Positions 5,168 to 9,455 of a stretch of 9,455 nt of DNA are shown in pieces. Source of the DNA: Methanobacteriota archaeon (lineage in GTDB: Archaea > Thermoplasmatota > Poseidoniia > Poseidoniales > Thalassarchaeaceae); assembly GCA_002724815.1 (NCBI GenBank), contig PBPV01000016.1, forward strand, positions 25,726 to 35,180, in the 5' to 3' direction. The notes beneath the pieces are model-generated. The model did not search any database. It was not told where the DNA came from and was given only the letters and a program-made list of their open reading frames with translations. Every line of letters begins with the position of its first letter. Position 1 is the stretch's first letter. A program made the translations under genes and the position numbers.

Positions 5168-7528
5168 CTACTGATTTCCATGGCGCTCAAGCCATTGGTG
5201 TCCGTACCATCGCCATTGATCCATTGTCCAGCCTTCCGGTAGGCCACCTGATGGTAGAGGTGGAGCTTCAGCTGGTGGCTGTTCAGGTTGTTCTGATGAC
5301 TCCTCAACTTCTTCTTCCTGACTGGGGATTGACATTTCCTCAGCGACGTATTCCGGTTCGGACGAATTCTCTTCATCTGGACCTAACTCTTCAATTGCAG
5401 GGCCTTCGATGGAGGGTTCTTCATCTTCAAGCGGGTCTTCGCCCCATACTTTTTGCTCATCAATTCCACCTCGAGTCTCAAAGGTATCACCACTCTCCCA
5501 AGCATCCAATTCTTGGGTGGCATCCTGATGTGTGTATTGGGCGTCAGGTTTTCTCTTGTCCCTTGCCTTGCCAATCGATCGAAGCGTGATGACTATGATG
5601 GGAAGCACGAAAGCCATGGCGGCAACAATGTATCCCGCAATGACTGCGAAATCCTTGATGGCGCCCATTGCATCAAACTCTTCATCCTCCAAAAGTGTGA
5701 TATTTTCAGAACCTGAGTTGGGATCGTATGCATCGGTACAGGCCTGAACATCATCTGGATATTTGTTGCAATGGTCTTCTAGTGTCTTAATTTCTGGATC
5801 ACCATCATCGTAATCGGCGTTGCTACCAAGGCAGTCGCGATCTTCATCTAGCCATTCTGAACGATTGTTCGCCATGGAACAATCACCAAATGCAGATTCT
5901 GTATTGTCATCATAACCATCTCCATCTTCATCGACACAACCGTATCGACTGATAGACGTGTAACTGTTTGTTCCAGGATCGTACATGTTCGCACGGGTGC
6001 TTGTACCTGCAAGCGTTGGACAGGCATCCCCTCTGTAACCAGTTAAATTGTCTCCGTATCCATCTCCATCTGAATCATAGTGCTGAGTTGATTCAAGATG
6101 AAATGCATCTGCGATTCCTACAGGATGAGCTTCGACTCCATTGCCGGGATCTGAATATCCATCTCCATCTGTATCTTGGCAACCGAGTCGATCAATGGTT
6201 GAACCACCGGATTGGTTCGGACATGCATCAGGATTCGTAGCACCTAGCTCATCATTGTCGCCATATCCATCTCCATCTGAATCTGCCCATTGGGTCGAAT
6301 CTTCGGGGAACTTATCTCCACCTACACCAAACTTGTTGTCTCCATAGCCGTCCCCATCTGAGTCGGTTTGTTGAGCGGAATTGCTGGGGAAGGCGTCGCC
6401 ATTGTCACCTACACCATCATTGTCAGAATCCATGGTCTCCGAAGCATCATTTGGGGCCCAATCTGCATTATCACCCACACCATCTCCATCCGAGTCTGCC
6501 GATTCATTGGGGTCATCTGGGAATTCATCGAGGCCGTCGACAACACCATCATCGTCTCTATCTGCATCTAGAAGGTGAACCTCTGAGGTGCTGCCAAATG
6601 ATGTGAAGATGAAAACGCCCTCGCCATCAGCTTGTCGGAAACCGGTGACTTCACCTTGGATCGAAAACTCCTGTGTCACTGCAAGCGTATCGATGTCCAA
6701 AGAAAAGACGCGACCATTTGACATGCCCAACATCAATCGCTGATCTAATTGCTGCAATGATCGACCTTGCCCATTTGAGCAGAGGTTGATTGATTGTTCA
6801 CGGACCCAACTAGATGTGTTGTGAATATCCAATCGACAATTGTCAGTCAAACTGAACAAGAATGCCTCATCATTGCTCAATCCTAACTTCAACAAAGGAG
6901 CCGTGGAATCCGCAAGGGATTGGACAAAAGAACCGTTTTCATCATGAACCCGAATTTGCTTATCACGACCTGAGGTGAGAATTTTCCCATCTGAAAGTGC
7001 AACTACATCTGTAATTCCATTGGTATGGCTACTGATGGTTGAGATCCCCGATAGTGTGCTGGCTGTCCCATCCCACTCAATGGCATTTTTGGAGAGACGC
7101 TTGGTCACCCATAGATCGCCATCTCGATCCCAAGCAACACCATCAACTGCTTCGTTGACGGTGAATCGATACAATTCATCCATGTAGTCGATTGAGACCA
7201 CAACAACGACACTTGTTGTACCAAGTGCAAGCAACGCTTCATTGGAATTGAAATCTGCGCAATTAACGGAAGTATTGGTGTCTACTGACCAAACCTCAGC
7301 ATAGGTTCCGTTCTCGTGAACCAAATAAGCAGTAACAATCCCCTCAGGAGTTGCAATCAAGATATTTCCATTGTCCAATTCCCACCAACCAATCGCAGCA
7401 TGATCAAACTCGGCGACTTTTCCTGCACTCCCTAATTCCTCAAGCGAGGCTGCGGCAGGGGTTGTTGCCACGGGCAGCAGCAGAGAGCAGAGAAGAATGA
7501 TTGTGAGGCAGAAAGACCGTCCGCGCAT
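5168..7528 (-). CDS. Secreted membrane-anchored beta-propeller/TSP3-repeat protein
   Basis: A 786-residue envelope protein. The N terminus (MRGRSFCLTIILLCSLLLPV) is a signal peptide with likely cleavage after PAAA (residue 27). Residues about 35-320 look like a WD40-type propeller; the clearest blade is at 169-196 (NGITDVVALSDGKILTSGRDK, then IRVHD). From 321 to about 577 come nine TSP3-like calcium motifs of the DxDGDGxGDN kind, the ninth degenerate. Cys pairs such as 436/450 and 503/531 could form disulfides. One transmembrane helix (about 627-650) precedes a basic stop-transfer stretch, a very acidic tail (about 672-750) and a Trp-rich end (GWTMDQWRWYGHQWL, 766-780). The topology is propeller and repeats outside, tail in the cytoplasm. 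Start ATG 7528 is the only good choice, because an in-frame TGA lies upstream; no ribosome binding site is properly spaced. The ligand is unknown; adhesion or a structural surface role is inferred. Confidence 0.9.
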   Translation of the reverse strand: MRGRSFCLTIILLCSLLLPVATTPAAASLEELGSAGKVAEFDHAAIGWWELDNGNILIATPEGIVTAYLVHENGTYAEVWSVDTNTSVNCADFNSNEALLALGTTSVVVVVSIDYMDELYRFTVNEAVDGVAWDRDGDLWVTKRLSKNAIEWDGTASTLSGISTISSHTNGITDVVALSDGKILTSGRDKQIRVHDENGSFVQSLADSTAPLLKLGLSNDEAFLFSLTDNCRLDIHNTSSWVREQSINLCSNGQGRSLQQLDQRLMLGMSNGRVFSLDIDTLAVTQEFSIQGEVTGFRQADGEGVFIFTSFGSTSEVHLLDADRDDDGVVDGLDEFPDDPNESADSDGDGVGDNADWAPNDASETMDSDNDGVGDNGDAFPSNSAQQTDSDGDGYGDNKFGVGGDKFPEDSTQWADSDGDGYGDNDELGATNPDACPNQSGGSTIDRLGCQDTDGDGYSDPGNGVEAHPVGIADAFHLESTQHYDSDGDGYGDNLTGYRGDACPTLAGTSTRANMYDPGTNSYTSISRYGCVDEDGDGYDDNTESAFGDCSMANNRSEWLDEDRDCLGSNADYDDGDPEIKTLEDHCNKYPDDVQACTDAYDPNSGSENITLLEDEEFDAMGAIKDFAVIAGYIVAAMAFVLPIIVITLRSIGKARDKRKPDAQYTHQDATQELDAWESGDTFETRGGIDEQKVWGEDPLEDEEPSIEGPAIEELGPDEENSSEPEYVAEEMSIPSQEEEVEESSEQPEQPPAEAPPLPSGGLPEGWTMDQWRWYGHQWLERHGNQ
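5798..6568 (-). repeat. TSP3 calcium-repeat array within the surface protein
   Basis: These bases encode residues 321-577, with Asp-rich motifs starting near residues 321, 345, 367, 389, 416, 452, 485, 533 and 561. On the plus strand the array appears as recurrent CCATCTCCATCTGAATC-like blocks. Spacing is uneven (22-48 residues), with Cys-bearing inserts (DACP...GC) between several copies. The shared wording at the DNA level suggests expansion by internal duplication. The last motif has lost much of the Asp/Gly pattern and probably binds calcium weakly, if at all. Confidence 0.85.
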
Positions 7529-7586
7529 GAGAACACGACCGCGTCTTCACCTTTCAAACGAGCGCATCGGTGATTTTGTCCGATTA

Positions 7587-7605
7587 CGCACCCCGTAGGG
7601 GTGCG
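7587..7605 (-). terminator. GC-rich hairpin between the two minus-strand genes
   Basis: CGCACCCC (7587-7594), loop GTA, GGGGTGCG (7598-7605) is a perfect eight-pair hairpin. It starts six bases after the stop codon of the coiled-coil gene on the minus strand. No T-run follows on that strand, so it may be a weak terminator or an mRNA 3' end or processing element that sets different levels of the two proteins. The rest of the 83-base spacer (7529-7611) holds no clear TATA box. Confidence 0.5.
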
Positions 7606-7611
7606 ATGTAC

Positions 7612-9455
7612 TCACTCTTCCTCGTCGACTGAAGCCTGTGAAATTGGCTTGAGTACGGCTCTACCAACCGGCTTCAGAACTGTAGGCTCTGCCACCTTGG
7701 GTTCAATGGAAATCGGTTTTCGAACCGGCTTCAGGATTGGTGCCAGAGTGGGTAGTTTCGTTTCGACTTCTTCCTCTTCAGATGGCAATTGATCTTCGAG
7801 GACTGGTGGCCCCTTGGTTGGGGGGCCGGTCGCAGGCTTGGGTGGAGCGCCATCACGTACCAATCGTCCACCACCTGGTGGCCCGCGAGATGGTTTCATT
7901 ACATCTGCAAAGTCTGGTGTTTCTTCAGAGGTAGATTCGGCAGCGAGCTCCGTTTCTTCCTCAGACATCGCGCTGAGAATGGTCTTTGTCAAAGATGGCT
8001 GTTCTTCGATTACGGGCTCTGGATCGGTATCGAATTCTTCCTCGGACATGGGCTCTGATTCTGGAGTGAGCGGTTTGGGGGTCTGGATCGGTTGACGAAC
8101 TGGTTTCAATGCTGCCAAGCCACCACTAGCGGGGGGTGCAGTGGGTTTCCCAAGTGTGCTACCGGATAGAGCGCCAAGTCCTCCTGTTTTCTGAATTGGT
8201 TGGCGGACCGGCGCAGCGAGTGTTTTCGGTGTATCGGATTCTGGTTGCTTCGGACTACCAAGTCCACCAGGTCGTGCCAATCCACCCAATCCTCCAGATG
8301 GCCGTCCCAAAGCGGGTGCCGCCCCTGCTGCAGTGGTGGGCATTTGGCCCTTGGCTCCAGCCAGTGCATCCATCCATGCTTGGCGACGGTCTAGACGACT
8401 GTCTTGTCCTTCAAGTTCCGCCGCTTCTTCAGCACGCTTCAGTTCAGCTTCTGCCTCCAAATCCTCTTCGGTGATTAGACCCTTTTCGAGTTCAACCCGG
8501 AGTTTTTCTTCGGCAGCTACGCGGAATTCTTCTGCGCGGGTTTCGAGTTGGTTCAAACGGTCGCGAATTTCTGCACGCTTGATGGCGAGTTGGGCTTCGA
8601 TTTCTGCCCGAATTTCGCTCTCTTTTCGTCGAACTTCAATGAGGGCTTTGTTGCGCATGATCTCTTCGCGCTTGGCGACTTGACGCTCAAGTTGTTCTGC
8701 AACCTCTCTCTCTTTCTGTGCGCGGAAGGCTGCCAATTCTGCTTCCATTTCGACTTCAAGATCCAGACTTGTTTCTTGCTTAATCAGGTCTAGATTTGTT
8801 TCGTGTGCAATTCTCTGATTTCGAATTCTTGAATCAATTTCTGCCATAATTTGGCGCTCAGCGGCCTGCTGTCTAGCAGAGAATTCCGATTCGATTTGAG
8901 AGACCCACGAATCTTTCTTTTCTTCGTATTGTGAATCGAGTTGTTCTCTCAAGTCAAGTTCACGATCGTGTCGGAATTGACTCAAGTGTTGGGTGATCTC
9001 AGCCTCTCTATCGACCTTGTATTGCTCAAATTCTGAATCAATCCGATTTCGGACAGTGTCTTCAAGTTCAATGTGTAGTGCTCGATCAATTTCGTCGATT
9101 GCATGAGAGAATGAGACGTCAAATCTTTCCTTCAGTCGCTGTTTTCTCAATGAAAGACGCTCACCGTATTCGGAATCAAGATTCTTCAGAATTGAAGTTT
9201 GCAATTCTTCTCGTTTCCGAGCCACTGCCAACTCCAAATCCTCTTGCATCCGACCCTCTAGCCGTTCTGTTTCTTGAGTTAGACGAGTTTCGAGTTCGGT
9301 TGCGAGCTCTTGTGCTATTTCTTCTTCCAAACGATGTGCACGACGCTCATATTCAGCACGAAGTCTTGCTTCGCGCTCGCGAAGACGTTGGCGCAATTGC
9401 TGTTCTAATCGACGACGAATACCATCTCGAAGTTGAATTTCTCTCTCAGCAAGCC
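7612..9455 (-). CDS. Long coiled-coil protein with disordered KPVRxPI-motif tail (5' end off window)
   Basis: The frame stays open to base 9455, so the N terminus is missing. At least 613 residues are encoded. The apparent start at 9396 is an internal TTG, and 19 more coding triplets precede it. Numbering from 9396, residues 1 to about 335 are an almost unbroken Arg/Glu/Leu-rich helix typical of a long coiled coil. A short helix follows (RRQAWMDALAGA, 338-349). The rest is low in order: Gly-Leu-rich (GGLGGLARPGGLG), Pro-rich, and Glu clusters (MSEEE at 450 and 477; PSEEEE at 539). Basic KPVRQPI-like motifs occur at about 394, 429, 554 and 573. No signal peptide, membrane segment, Walker motif or hinge is visible, so it is not an intact SMC, though a Rad50/SMC-like head off the window cannot be excluded. 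A cytoplasmic scaffold or filament role is inference. The surface-protein gene lies 83 bases downstream. Confidence 0.85.
   Translation of the reverse strand, partial: LAEREIQLRDGIRRRLEQQLRQRLREREARLRAEYERRAHRLEEEIAQELATELETRLTQETERLEGRMQEDLELAVARKREELQTSILKNLDSEYGERLSLRKQRLKERFDVSFSHAIDEIDRALHIELEDTVRNRIDSEFEQYKVDREAEITQHLSQFRHDRELDLREQLDSQYEEKKDSWVSQIESEFSARQQAAERQIMAEIDSRIRNQRIAHETNLDLIKQETSLDLEVEMEAELAAFRAQKEREVAEQLERQVAKREEIMRNKALIEVRRKESEIRAEIEAQLAIKRAEIRDRLNQLETRAEEFRVAAEEKLRVELEKGLITEEDLEAEAELKRAEEAAELEGQDSRLDRRQAWMDALAGAKGQMPTTAAGAAPALGRPSGGLGGLARPGGLGSPKQPESDTPKTLAAPVRQPIQKTGGLGALSGSTLGKPTAPPASGGLAALKPVRQPIQTPKPLTPESEPMSEEEFDTDPEPVIEEQPSLTKTILSAMSEEETELAAESTSEETPDFADVMKPSRGPPGGGRLVRDGAPPKPATGPPTKGPPVLEDQLPSEEEEVETKLPTLAPILKPVRKPISIEPKVAEPTVLKPVGRAVLKPISQASVDEEE
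7642..8217 (-). repeat. Four KPV(R/G)xPI-type motif copies in the coiled-coil protein tail
   Basis: Four short motifs are visible in the translation: APVRQPI (8194-8217), LKPVRQPI (8086-8112), LKPVRKPI (7711-7737) and the longer LKPVGRAVLKPI (7642-7680). The DNA also repeats: GGTTGGCGGACCGGC-like and CCGGCTTCAGAAC-like strings recur on the plus strand. Two copies follow the Gly-Leu-rich region and two lie at the extreme C terminus. Repeated short basic, proline-containing motifs in a disordered tail usually serve as docking sites for one binding partner. Confidence 0.75.

Noticed and set aside
6059..6500. Regularly recurring CCATCTCCATCTG blocks as a CRISPR-like array
   Set aside because: The blocks are coding repeats in frame with TSP3 motifs, with uneven spacing and coding spacers.
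5968..6578. Plus-strand ORFs across the TSP3 array, with Ser/Pro repeats
   Set aside because: Their repetitiveness is the complement of the DxDGDG codons. The minus-strand protein is clearly the real one.
7547..7573. TCACC/GGTGA inverted repeat as a ribosome-site-sequestering hairpin for the surface protein gene
   Set aside because: The GGTGA on the minus strand is 18 bases from the ATG, too far to act as its ribosome binding site, and a five-pair stem is weak.

Overview
The window looks like chromosome from an uncultured planktonic euryarchaeon, most likely Marine Group II (Poseidoniales) or a close relative. This is inference. It rests on an archaeal-type aIF5B directly after ndk, ribosome binding sites of the GGTGAT/GAGGT type, and a secreted, membrane-anchored protein that combines a WD40-like propeller, thrombospondin type 3 (TSP3) calcium repeats and an acidic tail ending in a Trp-rich motif. 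Genes are densely packed and there is no rRNA, tRNA, CRISPR array, transposase or integrase.

Plus strand, about 100-5166: ndk (nucleoside diphosphate kinase) and infB (aIF5B translation initiation factor) form a housekeeping pair 48 bases apart. A probable terminator and a promoter/leader region rich in inverted repeats follow. Then come a MoxR-type AAA+ ATPase, a ParA-type ATPase with an altered Walker A, a small ribbon-helix-helix (RHH) protein and an unrecognised 82-residue protein. The last two abut in the same reading frame as TAG-ATG. ParA plus an RHH protein with a palindrome between them resembles a type Ib-like partition or positioning cassette that lacks ParB.

Minus strand, 9455-5168: first a partial gene, cut by the window edge, for a long charged coiled coil (at least 335 residues) with a disordered Pro/Gly/Glu tail. 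The tail carries four copies of a KPVRxPI-like basic motif. Downstream is the propeller/TSP3 surface protein. An 83-base spacer with a GC-rich hairpin separates them. This block converges on the plus-strand block with a single base between the two stop codons.

How they may work together: ndk and infB serve nucleotide balance and translation. The ParA/RHH pair could move or position DNA or another cargo. The coiled-coil protein looks like an intracellular scaffold, and the TSP3 protein like a Ca2+-binding envelope protein with a cytoplasmic tail. A functional link among the last four is a hypothesis from proximity and domain character only. The strongest candidates for something undescribed are the ParA/RHH/82-residue cassette with its palindrome, and the motif-bearing coiled-coil protein beside the surface protein.
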